The translations under genes and the position numbers were made by a program. The notes below the pieces were generated by a model, which made no database searches, had not been told where the DNA came from, and saw only the letters and a list, made by a program, of their open reading frames with translations. Shown one piece after another: positions 10,083 to 19,127 of a DNA stretch of 64,000 nucleotides. Each line of letters opens with the position of its first letter. The first letter of the stretch is position 1. The stretch is from Candidatus Acidiferrum typicum (GTDB lineage Bacteria; Acidobacteriota; Terriglobia; Acidiferrales; UBA7541). The stretch is from positions 1 to 64,000 of the forward strand of contig DLMH01000061.1 in assembly GCA_002478115.1 (NCBI GenBank), written 5' to 3'.

Positions 10083-10442
10083 TTAAATCATTCTGCCGCC
10101 GGGCCTGCCGGCTCCTTCGAACAAGCACAGCAGGTTCGTCATGCTGAACAATTCGCTTACCTGCTGGCTTGCGTTGATGATCTCGATCCGGCAGCCCCGC
10201 GTGCGCCCACTCACGTACAAGCCCACAACCGTTCCCAGACCCGCGCTGTCAATCTGCGGCACTCCCTGCAAATCCAGCACGATCCGTTTCCGTTCCGGAA
10301 TCAGCGGCTTTACTTCATCCTTCAGGGAAGGCGCATTCTCATACGTCAATCTGCCAAAGCATTCCACCACCGTCGCGCCCACTGCCTCAAAAGAGTGCAC
10401 TCGAAATCCGCGCGCTGAACTCCTTGCGTCTTCCGTGGACAT
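10083..10442 (-). CDS. STAS-domain anti-sigma factor antagonist
   Basis: A 119-residue single-domain STAS protein. The signature VLDLQGVPQIDSAGLGTVVG holds the serine that partner-switching anti-sigma kinases phosphorylate in SpoIIAA/RsbV-type proteins. No kinase or sigma gene is next to it, so its partner is elsewhere. The start MSTEDARSS is preferred over one 39 bases upstream, which adds residues not typical of the family. Divergent from the FkbM methyltransferase gene. Confidence 0.85.
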   Translation of the reverse strand: MSTEDARSSARGFRVHSFEAVGATVVECFGRLTYENAPSLKDEVKPLIPERKRIVLDLQGVPQIDSAGLGTVVGLYVSGRTRGCRIEIINASQQVSELFSMTNLLCLFEGAGRPGGRMI

Positions 10443-10616
10443 TAGACCTCCCGCCGCCCCTTCCCTCCGTGTCCCAGCCAATCCCAGAGTCTTTATCCCA
10501 CTCCCCCGCCAAACACAAGCAGGGAATACGGACCTGGGCTATCCTGCTCGCCGCAGGCCTGCCAGCCGCCCTCCTCTGGCTGCCGCCCTCGATTGTGGTA
10601 TACCTGAATACAACCC

Positions 10617-10622
10617 GAGGAG
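10617..10622 (+). promoter_or_regulatory. ribosome binding site fixing a TTG start
   Basis: GAGGAG seven bases before TTG at 10630. It excludes the much longer in-frame start at 10141 and places the FkbM protein start at MKLKEMVYLF. Confidence 0.7.
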
Positions 10623-10629
10623 AAATCGT

Positions 10630-11454
10630 TTGAAGCTCAAAGAAATGGTCTATCTTTTTGGCCTGAAGCCCACGCCGAAGACCTTTCCCTACGAACTCCG
10701 CCACCTCGATCTACCCTCCGACGGCAGAATCACCTACGCCAGGTGGCTGCATCCCAAGGAGCACGGCCGCCCGATGTCCCAGGAAGTTGTGGATGAGCTG
10801 CGCAAATTCCTTTCACCGGGCGATGTCGCACTGGATATTGGCGCGCATACTGGCGACACTACCCTCCCCATCGCTCTCGCCACAGGCAAAACGGGCTGCG
10901 TCCTCGCTTTCGAGCCCAATCCCTACGTCTTCGCCATTCTGCAGCAGAATGCCGCCCTCAATCCGGAGAAGACGCGCATCATTCCGCTCATGTTTGCCGC
11001 TTCCCCTGAAGACGCTTCCCTCGAATTCCACTATTCCGATTCCGGATTCTGCAATGGCGGCAGCTTTGAGGGCATCAGCAAGTGGTTCCACTTCCATGCC
11101 TTCGCGCTGCAGGTGCAGGGCAGGAATGTTCACGCTCTGCTGAAGCAATCGTATCCGGAGCTGATCCCCAAGATTCGTTTCGTGAAGATTGACACCGAGG
11201 GCTACGAGCCGTTCGTCCTCGAATCGCTGCGCGAGCTGATCACACAGACCAGGCCGTATATGAAAATCGAAGTCTACACGCACCTGAGCCGCGAGCGACG
11301 CCGGGCCTTGCACCGCTCCATCACCTCCTTGGGCTACACCATCCGCCGCATCATTGACGATAGCCACTATTGGGGCGAAGTCCTCGCCGAGGACGACATG
11401 ACCAAGTGGCGCTGGTTTGACATCTTCTGCCTGCCCAACCCCACTTCTTCCTGA
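10630..11454 (+). CDS. FkbM-family methyltransferase
   Basis: A 274-residue SAM-dependent methyltransferase. The SAM-binding motif ALDIGAHTGDTTLPIA is near residues 65-80 and the FkbM signature around IRFVKIDTEGYEPFVLESL follows in the second half. FkbM proteins O-methylate sugars or polyketide-derived groups; the substrate here is unknown. A long open frame continues about 490 bases upstream across the STAS gene, but a GAGGAG ribosome site at 10617-10622, seven bases before TTG at 10630, decides the start. Convergent with the CPBP protease gene. Confidence 0.85.
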   Translation: MKLKEMVYLFGLKPTPKTFPYELRHLDLPSDGRITYARWLHPKEHGRPMSQEVVDELRKFLSPGDVALDIGAHTGDTTLPIALATGKTGCVLAFEPNPYVFAILQQNAALNPEKTRIIPLMFAASPEDASLEFHYSDSGFCNGGSFEGISKWFHFHAFALQVQGRNVHALLKQSYPELIPKIRFVKIDTEGYEPFVLESLRELITQTRPYMKIEVYTHLSRERRRALHRSITSLGYTIRRIIDDSHYWGEVLAEDDMTKWRWFDIFCLPNPTSS

Positions 11455-11487
11455 ATCTGTTCCCGGATTTTCTTTCTGCACCGCCCG

Positions 11488-12462
11488 CTACCCGGTGCGG
11501 AAGAGGAAATGCCACGCCACATCCACGGCCGCATGCACCAACGTTGACGCGAAAATCGAGCCGCTCTTTCGCCACGTCCAGCCATAGAATATTCCCGCAA
11601 TCGTCGCCAGCGCCGCGTACCGCCAGTTCGGGAAACCCATGTTTGTGATGTGCGAGAAACCGAAGAGCAGCGACGCCGTCCACCATCCCGCCCAATCCGT
11701 CTTGGAATCCCGCGCCAGCAGATTCTGCAGCAGCCCGCGAAACAATAACTCCTCCGGCCACGCCGTGAACACCAAGATCGCCAGCGAACTGAACAGCAAC
11801 CCGCTCCACCGCTCCCACTGTGGCGCGAACGTGAGGAAGTGCATCCCCGTGCCCAGTGGAACCGCGATGCAGCCGAACGCCACGAAGCTCCCCAGCACAT
11901 AGAATCCCCAGCTTTTTCCCCATCCAATCGAATAGCCAATCCCTTTCAGCCGCCGCACCAGCACAAACGCCGCCAGCGCCACATTCACTGCCACCAGCAC
12001 CGTCATCACATAAGCCAGCCGCGCATTTGGAAATGGCCACAGCCAGTGCGATGACCCGAACTTCACGAACACCCAGATGCCCGCCAGCGTCACATAATCC
12101 TGCCACGCTCCGGGTGCCGCTCCTCCCGCAGACACGGCCAGGCCCAGCGGCACAAAGATCAGCCCTGCCATCGCGCCTGCGCGCGCCACCGCAAACGTTC
12201 CCGTTCCCAACAGGTACACCACGTAAAACACAAACACGCACGCGCCCAGGAAAAACCCGCCGCCCGGCCCGAATTTTTCCGCCCAACCTTCTGCCACATC
12301 GCGCGCCGCGAACGCCAACATCAGCAAGAGGAAAAATGCAAAAACGGTCAGCATCGCGCCAAACGCGCGCCCTCCGTATCCCTGCCACGATGCGTACAGC
12401 GCCCCGCCAAGGCACAACCCTGCCCAAATTCCCAACACCGCCCAAATCCCAAGCTGTCTCAT
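11488..12462 (-). CDS. CPBP-family intramembrane metalloprotease
   Basis: A 324-residue polytopic membrane protein with about eight hydrophobic segments. The CPBP (type II CAAX prenyl endopeptidase-like) motifs are present: PEELLFRGLLQNLL (EExxxR), FGFSHITNM (FxxxH) and STLVHAAVDVAWH (HxxxD/N). Bacterial members cleave within membranes or serve in bacteriocin self-protection and protein maturation; the substrate here is unknown. The start is the ATG at 12462 (GAGG about ten bases upstream), since upstream residues are charged and non-typical. Confidence 0.9.
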   Translation of the reverse strand: MRQLGIWAVLGIWAGLCLGGALYASWQGYGGRAFGAMLTVFAFFLLLMLAFAARDVAEGWAEKFGPGGGFFLGACVFVFYVVYLLGTGTFAVARAGAMAGLIFVPLGLAVSAGGAAPGAWQDYVTLAGIWVFVKFGSSHWLWPFPNARLAYVMTVLVAVNVALAAFVLVRRLKGIGYSIGWGKSWGFYVLGSFVAFGCIAVPLGTGMHFLTFAPQWERWSGLLFSSLAILVFTAWPEELLFRGLLQNLLARDSKTDWAGWWTASLLFGFSHITNMGFPNWRYAALATIAGIFYGWTWRKSGSIFASTLVHAAVDVAWHFLFRTG

Positions 12463-12664
12463 CCCGCTTTTTCCTCGCTCCTCATTTTCTCGCCTGCCTA
12501 CAAACCGGCATCCCTGCGATTTCCTCATTGCACACCAAGCCTACTCCTGGCTTGCCCTGGCGGCCCGCTGACTGATACGTATTGGGTAAGCAGAGTATCC
12601 GCGCCACGCATTCCCAGGGTTCCGGATCGCTGGTCGCTGATATCTGATAACTGGTAAACCCCAA

Positions 12665-13789
12665 TTGAAACGCCTCTCTTACATCGACTGGATGCGCGGC
12701 CTCGCTTGCCTCCTGATGTTTCAAACCCATTGCTACGACTCTTGGCTCCGCCCTGAGCAGCGCGAGACACCGTTCTTCCGATTGTCGCAACTCGGCGGCA
12801 CACTCCCCGCGCCGCTTTTTATTTTTCTTGCAGGCGTTTCCGTTGCCCTCATCACCGGCAAACTCCGCGAGAAGGGAATTGCCCGCAACGCTATCGCTCG
12901 CCAAACTATCCTCCGCGGCGCCGAAGTCTTTGGCTACGGTATCCTCTTGCGCATCCAGGAGTTTCTCCTCGGCTTCAGGTCTGCTCCCTGGACCGATCTC
13001 CTCCGCGTTGACGTGCTCAACATCCTCGGCCTCTCCATAATGTTGATGGGCGTGCTCTGCTGGTTTGCCTCCGCCGCCACGCCTTCGCTCGCTCGCCGCC
13101 GCAGCGTGTTCGCCGCGCTCCTTACCGCAGCGCTCATCGCGCTCGCCACGCCGCCTCTCTGGACCACCTGGCGCCCGCGCTTCCTCCCCTGGTTCCTCGA
13201 GTCGTACATCAATGGCGTGCATACTTTCAAGGAGCCGCAGACCTGGCTCTTTCCGATCTTTCCCTGGGCCGCCTTCGCTTTTGCCGGACTCGCCGCCGGC
13301 TTCCTCATCTTCTCGGACTTTGCCCACCGCCGCGAGTCTCTTTTCTTCGCTCTCCTCGGCTTGGCCGGCATGTTTGCCAGCGTTCTCTCGATTCTCTTCG
13401 ATACTTCCCCAATCCGGCTCTATGCCGTTTACGACTACTGGCATTCCAACCCCGATTTTCTCCTGATGCGTTGCGGCGTGCTCCTCGTCATTCTCTCGCT
13501 TGTTTACGCGTGGTGCCGCTTTGGCTTCGCGCAAAAGCGTTTCAGCCCGCTCATCCAACTGGGTAACACCTCGCTCCTCGTCTATTGGGTGCACATCGAA
13601 TTCGTTTACGGATCTCTCTCCATCATGCCCAAGCGCGCCTGTTCCATTCCCCGGGCTACCCTGGGCCTCGCGATCATCTTTCTTTCCATGCTGGCGCTCT
13701 CCCTCCTCCGCACTCGTTGGAAGCGCTCCTCCCAAAAAACGAAAAGCGCTCCCGCCGCATCGGAGCGCCCCATCCTCGCCAAATCCTGA
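12665..13789 (+). CDS. DUF1624/HGSNAT-like membrane acyltransferase
   Basis: A 374-residue multi-pass membrane protein starting RLSYIDWMRGLACLLMFQTH, the typical entry of heparan-alpha-glucosaminide N-acetyltransferase-like (DUF1624/YeiB) proteins, where the first membrane helix carries a conserved D-x-x-R-G and a histidine. About ten transmembrane segments. Members move acetyl groups across the membrane onto sugars, but the bacterial substrates are mostly unknown. The start is TTG without a clear ribosome site. The C-terminal 20 residues are a basic cytoplasmic tail. Convergent with the ftsB-like gene. Confidence 0.8.
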   Translation: MKRLSYIDWMRGLACLLMFQTHCYDSWLRPEQRETPFFRLSQLGGTLPAPLFIFLAGVSVALITGKLREKGIARNAIARQTILRGAEVFGYGILLRIQEFLLGFRSAPWTDLLRVDVLNILGLSIMLMGVLCWFASAATPSLARRRSVFAALLTAALIALATPPLWTTWRPRFLPWFLESYINGVHTFKEPQTWLFPIFPWAAFAFAGLAAGFLIFSDFAHRRESLFFALLGLAGMFASVLSILFDTSPIRLYAVYDYWHSNPDFLLMRCGVLLVILSLVYAWCRFGFAQKRFSPLIQLGNTSLLVYWVHIEFVYGSLSIMPKRACSIPRATLGLAIIFLSMLALSLLRTRWKRSSQKTKSAPAASERPILAKS

Positions 13790-13812
13790 CTCTCTGCCTT
13801 TTCTTTTTTTGC

Positions 13813-14157
13813 CTATTGCGTCTTCGCCGCCGTCCCGCTCTCATTGGCCGCGGCGGGCAACTTGATAATTACTTCTCCCGGCCGCGCCTGGCCCAACTCT
13901 TCCCGCGCAATCTTCTCAATGGTTTGCGGGTCCGTTTTCAAATCCTTCACGTCGCCTTCGAGCGCCGCATTTTCCTTGTTCAGCCGCTCGATCTCTGTAT
14001 TTACTTTTTCAATCTCTTTCTGCTTCTGGTGCATGGCCAGGAATCCGTGTGCTCCGAATACATTGTGCACCAGCAACACGGCCACGAACACGGCCAGCAG
14101 GTGCCGCCCGTAGTGCTGCGCCAGGCCCTTCCATTTTTCCTGTGGTTGCACCGTCAT
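13813..14157 (-). CDS. FtsB/DivIC-type septum formation initiator
   Basis: A 114-residue bitopic protein: short cytoplasmic N-terminus, one membrane helix at about 19-37, then a coiled coil (about 43-75, KEIEKVNTEIERLNKENAAL) and the family motif DPQTIEKIAREELGQARPGE. This is the FtsB/DivIC layout; such proteins join FtsL and FtsQ in the divisome and help activate septal peptidoglycan synthesis. The Ala/Thr-rich tail after the motif is variable in the family. No other division gene is adjacent. Confidence 0.85.
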   Translation of the reverse strand: MTVQPQEKWKGLAQHYGRHLLAVFVAVLLVHNVFGAHGFLAMHQKQKEIEKVNTEIERLNKENAALEGDVKDLKTDPQTIEKIAREELGQARPGEVIIKLPAAANESGTAAKTQ

Positions 14158-14317
14158 CCGTCATCGTGGATCGTCATCGCGCGATCCATCCCCAACAATG
14201 AATCTTCTTCCACCGTCCGCTCCGCCGATACACATATTCTCCGCGTCCGTGTCGAACCCTCCACCGCCTCCCTCCGCCGCCCATTTGCCTTTTCTTCTTC
14301 CCTGGTGCCAGGCGGGT

Positions 14318-14350
14318 GTCATCTCGAGCGAAGCGAGGGATCTGCTTTCC
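14318..14350. repeat. half REP-like element before cutA
   Basis: GTCATCTCGAGCGAAGCGAG followed by GGATCTGCTTTCC. It is a single arm of the dispersed palindrome family, located about 85 bases upstream of the cutA start. Confidence 0.65.
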
Positions 14351-14435
14351 GCAGTCTACCGCAAGGACATGGTTTTTCTTGCGTCTCTGCCTCCCATCCC
14401 CTCCTCATATACAATCATTCGCAGAGAGGATCTTC

Positions 14436-14762
14436 ATGCCACGCGCCACGCCATTCCGCCTCGTTCTGGTCACCTGCGGCTCTCTCCCCGAAGCCCGCAA
14501 AATCGCCGGAGCCGTCGTCGAGAAACACTTCGCCGCCTGCGTCAACATCCTCACCGCGCCTGTGGAATCGCTCTACACCTGGAAGGGCAAACTCGAACGT
14601 TCCCGCGAACACCTGCTCCTCATCAAGACCACCGCCAAGCGCCTCAAAGTCCTGGAAAGGGAAGTCCTCCGCCTCCACTCCTACGACACTCCCGAATTCC
14701 TCGTCCTACCCATCGCCGCCGGCTCCCGTGCCTACCTCCGCTGGCTCGCCGAAAACACGTAG
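14436..14762 (+). CDS. cutA: divalent-cation tolerance protein CutA
   Basis: A 108-residue CutA1-type protein with the family pattern VTCGSLPEARKIAGAVVEKH, AACVNI, YTWKGKLERSREHLLLIKTT and HSYDTPEFLVLPI. CutA forms ferredoxin-like trimers and is linked to copper tolerance, although its biochemical role is unsettled. The start at 14436 is supported by GAGAGGA just upstream; a longer reading in the same frame would include repeat sequence and is rejected. The stop codon overlaps the first base of a 10-base-pair hairpin. Confidence 0.92.
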   Translation: MPRATPFRLVLVTCGSLPEARKIAGAVVEKHFAACVNILTAPVESLYTWKGKLERSREHLLLIKTTAKRLKVLEREVLRLHSYDTPEFLVLPIAAGSRAYLRWLAENT

Positions 14763-14843
14763 GGGTCCAGCACGCTGGACCCCATGTCCGCAAAATCTCT
14801 GCGTCTTGGCTACTTTGGAGTGCGGCGGCTTGCCGCCGCTTTT
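14762..14843. repeat. composite palindromic repeat, copy 1
   Basis: Two hairpins in tandem: GGGGTCCAGC-AC-GCTGGACCCC at 14762-14783, then TTTGGAGTGCGGCGGC-TT-GCCGCCGC at 14814-14843. The same pair occurs in inverse orientation at 35038-35135. It lies directly behind cutA and could also act on transcript ends, but no U-run follows the first hairpin. Confidence 0.8.
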
Positions 14844-14898
14844 ACGGCCGCAGGCGTTGACCACGCCCCGCTGTCAACGCGCCACCGGTCACCCAAGC

Positions 14899-16041
14899 CT
14901 ACACGTACAACAGCGCCTGATCCAAATCCGCAATAATATCTTCCACGTCCTCGATACCCACGCTCAGCCGCACCAGGCTGTCCGTAATCCCCACGCGGTC
15001 CCGCACTTCCTTCGGCATGGACGAGTGCGTCATTTGCGCCGGCAGCGAAATCAGCGACTCCACGCCGCCCAGACTCTCCGCGAGCGCGCAAATCTTCACC
15101 TGATTCAGGAACCGCCGCGCCGCCCCTTCCTCTCCCAGATCAAACGCCAGCATCGCTCCTGGTCCCTTCTGTTGCTTGCGCGCCAAATCATGCTGCGGGT
15201 GCGACGCCAGCCCAGGGTAAAACACCTTCCGCACCTTCGGATGCGCGTCCAGGTGCCGCGCCACCGCCAGTCCGTTCGCGTTGTGCTGCAGCATGCGCAC
15301 CGCGAGGGTCTTCAGCCCGCGCGACGTCAGAAAACAATCCATCGGCGCCAGCCCCGCTCCCGCTGATTTTTGTATGAAATAAATTTTCTCCGCATCTTCC
15401 GGCCGCGTCAGGATCACTGCTCCCCCCGTCGCGTCGCTGTGTCCGTTCATGTACTTCGTCATGGAGTGCACCACGATGTGCGCCCCCAGTTCAATCGGCC
15501 GTTGCAGATACGGCGTCAGGAACGTGTTGTCCACCACCAGCGTCGTCCGCCGTTCATTCGCCAGTTTGGCCATCGCCGGAATGTCCGTGATGCGCATGGT
15601 CGGATTTGTCGGCGTCTCGATGTAGATCATCTTCGTGTTCGGCCGCAGCGCTCCCAGCACAATCGCCGGATCGGTCGTGTCCACGAAGCTGAACTCCAGT
15701 CCGAAGTGCACCAGCAACTGCGTCGTCAGCCGGTACACGCCGCCGTACACCGCTTCCGAGAGCACGATGTGGTCGCCCGGCCGCAGCAAGCGGAACACCG
15801 CGTCAATCCCCGCCATCCCCGTCGTGAACACATACGCGCTGTGCCCGCCTTCCAGCTTCGCCACCGTGCGTTCCAGCGCTTTGCGGTTCGGGTGATTTGT
15901 CCGCGCGTAGTCGTAGCCGCCCCTCGGCTTCCCCAACTCCTCATACACATACGTGGAAGTCTGATAGATCGGGGCTGTCACCGCGCCTGTTGTTGGATCG
16001 GGTTCCTGTCCCACGTGTATGGCGTTCGTCGCAAATCCCAT
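14899..16041 (-). CDS. cystathionine gamma-synthase/lyase family PLP enzyme
   Basis: A 380-residue Cys/Met-metabolism PLP-dependent enzyme. The PLP lysine is K196 in SMTKYMNGHSDATGG; other family motifs are YQTSTYVYEE, RTNHPNRKALERTVAKLEGG and LVVDNTFLTPYLQRP. It could be cystathionine gamma-synthase (MetB), gamma-lyase or O-acetylhomoserine sulfhydrylase; sequence alone does not separate them. The ATG is preceded by GAGGAG seven bases upstream. A long 5' region (16042-16297) with a possible promoter at 16217-16245 precedes it. Confidence 0.92.
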   Translation of the reverse strand: MGFATNAIHVGQEPDPTTGAVTAPIYQTSTYVYEELGKPRGGYDYARTNHPNRKALERTVAKLEGGHSAYVFTTGMAGIDAVFRLLRPGDHIVLSEAVYGGVYRLTTQLLVHFGLEFSFVDTTDPAIVLGALRPNTKMIYIETPTNPTMRITDIPAMAKLANERRTTLVVDNTFLTPYLQRPIELGAHIVVHSMTKYMNGHSDATGGAVILTRPEDAEKIYFIQKSAGAGLAPMDCFLTSRGLKTLAVRMLQHNANGLAVARHLDAHPKVRKVFYPGLASHPQHDLARKQQKGPGAMLAFDLGEEGAARRFLNQVKICALAESLGGVESLISLPAQMTHSSMPKEVRDRVGITDSLVRLSVGIEDVEDIIADLDQALLYV

Positions 16042-16216
16042 GCTCTTCTCCTCAGTCTTCTGCGTAATCCGTGCTCAATTTCGTAACCTGCCGCCAACCG
16101 CTTGCTGCAGCGGACCCCGCTGCTCCGTGCATTGCCAATCTTTGGCCCCACGCTACCCGCTTCATTCTACAAGGAAAAACCAGCGCCATCCGCATTCGTT
16201 GCACCAAAAGCCACCG

Positions 16217-16245
16217 AAGTTACAAGAGCCTCCGCCGCGAGTCAA
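16217..16245 (-). promoter_or_regulatory. possible promoter for the Cys/Met PLP enzyme
   Basis: On the minus strand, TTGACT (16240-16245) is separated by 17 bases from TAACTT (16217-16222). The -35 matches consensus at five of six bases but the -10 is weak. It would give a leader of about 170 bases. Confidence 0.3.
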
Positions 16246-16339
16246 ATCCAACTTAAGTTTCCCAGCCCGCAATCTCTAGCAACCATTCCCCCTCCTCTTG
16301 ACGTTTCTCCTGCTTCCGTGGACGATGAGGTGGACACCT

Positions 16340-16744
16340 ATGCGACCCTACCGCTCTTCATTCGTTGCCTTCGCTTTGCTCGCCACTCTGGCGGCCACCC
16401 TTCCTCTCCCTGCTCGGCAGGACGCGCCGCCTCCAAAAAGCTCCGCTCCCGCTCCGGCTAATCGCCTCACCATCGAAGTCACCGGCGGCGACGCCAACAA
16501 GCCCGTCGAAAACGCCAGCGTCTACTTGAAGACCGTCGAGGAACACCGCCTCAAAGACAAGAAGACCGAGGTCAGCGTCAAGACCAATCAGGATGGCGTC
16601 GCCCACATTCCCGATGTTCCTCTCGGCCGCGTCCTGATTCAGGTGGTTGCCGACGGCTGGAAATCCTACGGCCACTGGTACGATATCAGCGATCCCAAGC
16701 AAACCATCTCGATTCATCTCGAACGTCCGCCCAAGTGGTACTAA
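16340..16744 (+). CDS. small secreted carboxypeptidase-regulatory-like protein
   Basis: A 134-residue protein: signal peptide (residues 1 to about 28), a Pro/Ser/Ala-rich linker, then a beta-sandwich segment with the pattern LTIEVTGGDANKPVENASVYLK ... TNQDGVAHIPDVPLGRVLIQVVADGWKS typical of CarboxypepD_reg/transthyretin-like folds that decorate secreted proteins in this phylum. GAGG nine bases before the ATG at 16340 fixes the start. No enzymatic residues. Probably an extracytoplasmic binding or structural protein. Confidence 0.75.
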   Translation: MRPYRSSFVAFALLATLAATLPLPARQDAPPPKSSAPAPANRLTIEVTGGDANKPVENASVYLKTVEEHRLKDKKTEVSVKTNQDGVAHIPDVPLGRVLIQVVADGWKSYGHWYDISDPKQTISIHLERPPKWY

Positions 16745-17184
16745 TTCGTCCCCTCTTGGTTCCTTCCCACATTCTCTTAGCCATGTTTCTTTTCGGCACT
16801 TCCAATTGCATTGCCTAAGCACCTTCCGTGGCATTTTCTGAAACACTCCCCTTCCCATTTCTTACAGAAATCTTTTTTCCTTTTCCATTCGTTCGTGACC
16901 CAGGTCACATCGCCGCAAATCTTCTTCCAAAATCCTTTTTCTTCTCCTTCACTTGCCCGATTTTTGTGCAAACCGCATCATCGTGTTGAATTTCGCGGAG
17001 TTACTTCCTCTTTTCCGTCTCTTTCCACAAACTTATCAACACTTGTGTGCAAAACCTAATAGAACTGGAAATTGTCTCCTTGCACTTCGGCATCGTGCGT
17101 GCTCCGCCCTTGCTTCGTTCTCTTTTCCATCCTCTTTGACCCGCCCAAATCCCTGATGGTACAGTTCTTTATGCGGAACTCTCC
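16745..17184. other. 440-base intergenic region, T-rich with one perfect dyad
   Basis: No gene seen. The plus strand is unusually T/C-rich compared with the surroundings. It contains the dyad GTGACC-CA-GGTCAC at 16895-16908, and TTATCAACA, one mismatch from a DnaA box, near 17032. A single such box is not an origin. The region probably holds the promoter of the downstream permease gene. Confidence 0.6.
16895..16908. promoter_or_regulatory. perfect dyad GTGACC-CA-GGTCAC
   Basis: Two six-base arms with a two-base centre in an otherwise T-rich intergenic region, about 280 bases before the permease start. A candidate operator; the regulator is unknown. Confidence 0.4.
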
Positions 17185-18303
17185 ATGGCCGATACCTACG
17201 AAGGTCCCTTTTCTCTCCTCCAGATGTTCTGGGGCAATCTTGCCGCGCGTCCCCTGCGATGCTTCCTCAGCATTCTCGCCATCGCCATCCAAGTCGTTTT
17301 AATTCTTATGATTGTCGGCCTCACCTCCGGCGTCATCAACGAATGGGGCAAGCGCACCGAAGGCGTTGGCGCGGATATTCTCGTTCAGCCGCCCAACTCT
17401 TCCATCTTTTTTGCTTTCTCCAGTGCCGTGATGCAGGAATCGCTCGCCGATCAGATTGAAAAAATCCCCGGCGTCGACGAAGTTGCCCCCACCCTGATCC
17501 TCTCTGACCCCAAAAGCCTGATAAACATCTTTTGCATTGACTACAAGCGCTTCAACGCCTTGAGCAAGGGCTTTTTCTTCCGGGATGGCCGGCCCTTCCA
17601 GGCTGCCGACGAAGCCATCGCCGACGACATCGTCGCGCAATCGCGCCACATCAAGGTCGGCGACACGTACACGCTCCTCAATCATCCCTTCAAAATCACC
17701 GGCATCGTCGCCCATGGGAAGGGAGCCCGCTTCTTTATCCCCCTGCGCACCGGGCAGGACATCGTCGGCGCCGATAAACGCGTCTCCATGTTCTTTGTCC
17801 GCAGCAAGGGCGACATCGAGGGCACCCGCGCCGAAATCTTGAAGCTCGATCCTGAAAACCGCGTCCGCTCCATGTCCGAATACGTTTCCCTGATGAACTC
17901 CTCGAACCTCCCCGAACTCAAGCCCTTCATCCGCACCATGGTTGGCCTCGGTGTCGTCATCAGCTTTCTCGTCGTGCTCATGAATATGCACACCATGATC
18001 CTGGAGCGCACCCGCGAAATCGGCATTCTCAAGGCGCTGGGCTTCTCCCGCTTCGACATCATCAAGATGCTTCTCGGCGAGACGGCTTTCCTGACCATCG
18101 CCGGGAGTCTCGCAGGCATCGCCATCACATTTCTCGCCCAGGCCATCCTCAAGCAAACCAATCCCGGTCTCTCCATCCTCCTCACGCCTGGCTGGATCTT
18201 CGGCTCCATTTTTCTGGCCTTGCTCGGGGCTGCCTTGGGTGCCACGGTTCCCGCACTTCGCGCCTCCGGCTTTGATCCCGTCGAAGCGCTTGCCTACGAG
18301 TAG
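17185..18303 (+). CDS. FtsX/MacB-type ABC transporter permease, orphan
   Basis: A 372-residue permease with one N-terminal membrane helix (about 30-52), a periplasmic domain of about 200 residues, and three C-terminal helices forming the FtsX domain, with the motif MILERTREIGILKALGFSRFDIIKMLLGE and the ending PALRASGFDPVEALAYE. This is the MacB/LolCE-like layout for mechanotransmission pumps. No ATPase gene adjoins it, which is unusual since permease and ATPase are commonly paired. The ribosome site is weak. The next gene encodes a secreted protein that might be a partner. Confidence 0.88.
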   Translation: MADTYEGPFSLLQMFWGNLAARPLRCFLSILAIAIQVVLILMIVGLTSGVINEWGKRTEGVGADILVQPPNSSIFFAFSSAVMQESLADQIEKIPGVDEVAPTLILSDPKSLINIFCIDYKRFNALSKGFFFRDGRPFQAADEAIADDIVAQSRHIKVGDTYTLLNHPFKITGIVAHGKGARFFIPLRTGQDIVGADKRVSMFFVRSKGDIEGTRAEILKLDPENRVRSMSEYVSLMNSSNLPELKPFIRTMVGLGVVISFLVVLMNMHTMILERTREIGILKALGFSRFDIIKMLLGETAFLTIAGSLAGIAITFLAQAILKQTNPGLSILLTPGWIFGSIFLALLGAALGATVPALRASGFDPVEALAYE

Positions 18304-18443
18304 TTCCTTCCACGCAACTCCTTACGTTTTCCTCAGCCCCATCGTTGCTTCGGCCTCGCGAAACTGGTATGAGGAAGGCATACGTTTGTGTCGGGTCCCG
18401 CCCGATGCCGGAACTGGCTGGTGCGGTCCTCAAGGAGAACACC

Positions 18444-19127
18444 ATGAAGCGTTGTTGTCTTGGCCTTACCGTGCTCGCAATTTGCCTCTTCGTTGCTTCC
18501 GCAGCGTCCGCCCAGATGGGCATGGACCTCTTCAAAAAACCCGACATCGCCAAGGCTTTCAATCCCGTCGTCGGTAAAGGCGCCCAGTACCTCAACACCA
18601 CGACCTCCTCATCCCCGGCAAAGACCAGCACTATGGAGATGTCCATTGTCGGGAAGGAATCCGTCGAAGGCAAAGACGGCTACTGGATGGAATTCGTGAT
18701 GACCGATGAAAAAAATCAATCCTTCGTCGGCAAGGCTCTCTTTACCAGGGATGATTTCCAGTTTCACCGCATGATTATGCAAATGCCCGGACAGGGAGCC
18801 ATGGAAATGCCCTTCAATCCCACTGCCGCGCACCGGGAGAAGATGGAAGAAAACATGAATGAGTGGCACTCCGTTGGCACCGAGAGCCTCACCGTTCCTG
18901 CCGGCACTTTCTCTTGCGAGCACTGGCGCAACGACAAAAGCAATTCCGACGTCTGGACCAGCGACAAAGTCACTCCCTTTGGCATGGTCAAGGAAGTGAG
19001 TCCGCACGGCAGCATGGTTCTAACCAAAGTCATCACGGATGCCCAGGATCGCATCACCGGCCCCGTCAAGCAGTTCGATATGCAGCAAATGATGCAGCAG
19101 ATGCAACAGCAGCATCAGAAACCATAA
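18444..19127 (+). CDS. secreted protein of unknown function
   Basis: A 227-residue protein with a signal peptide (MKRCCLGLTVLAICLFVASA, cleavage after ASAQ). The mature part is rich in Met and ends in a Gln/Met-rich tail (MQQMMQQMQQQHQKP). The start at 18444 is set by AAGGAG eight bases upstream. The fold looks like a lipocalin/LolA-type beta protein (alternating strands, PAGTFSCEHWRNDKSNSDVWTS) but I cannot name a family with confidence. It follows the orphan permease by 140 bases. Confidence 0.75.
   Translation: MKRCCLGLTVLAICLFVASAASAQMGMDLFKKPDIAKAFNPVVGKGAQYLNTTTSSSPAKTSTMEMSIVGKESVEGKDGYWMEFVMTDEKNQSFVGKALFTRDDFQFHRMIMQMPGQGAMEMPFNPTAAHREKMEENMNEWHSVGTESLTVPAGTFSCEHWRNDKSNSDVWTSDKVTPFGMVKEVSPHGSMVLTKVITDAQDRITGPVKQFDMQQMMQQMQQQHQKP

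Noticed and set aside
10141..10629. Upstream extension of the FkbM methyltransferase frame
   Set aside because: It runs antisense through the STAS gene and lacks family similarity; GAGGAG before TTG at 10630 gives a better start.
16042..16297. Possible SAM riboswitch before the Cys/Met PLP enzyme
   Set aside because: I looked for SAM-I and SAM-II core sequences and could not find them; a covariance-model scan would decide.
17030..17045. DnaA-box-like TTATCAACA
   Set aside because: Single imperfect box without further boxes, AT-rich unwinding region or dnaA/dnaN genes.
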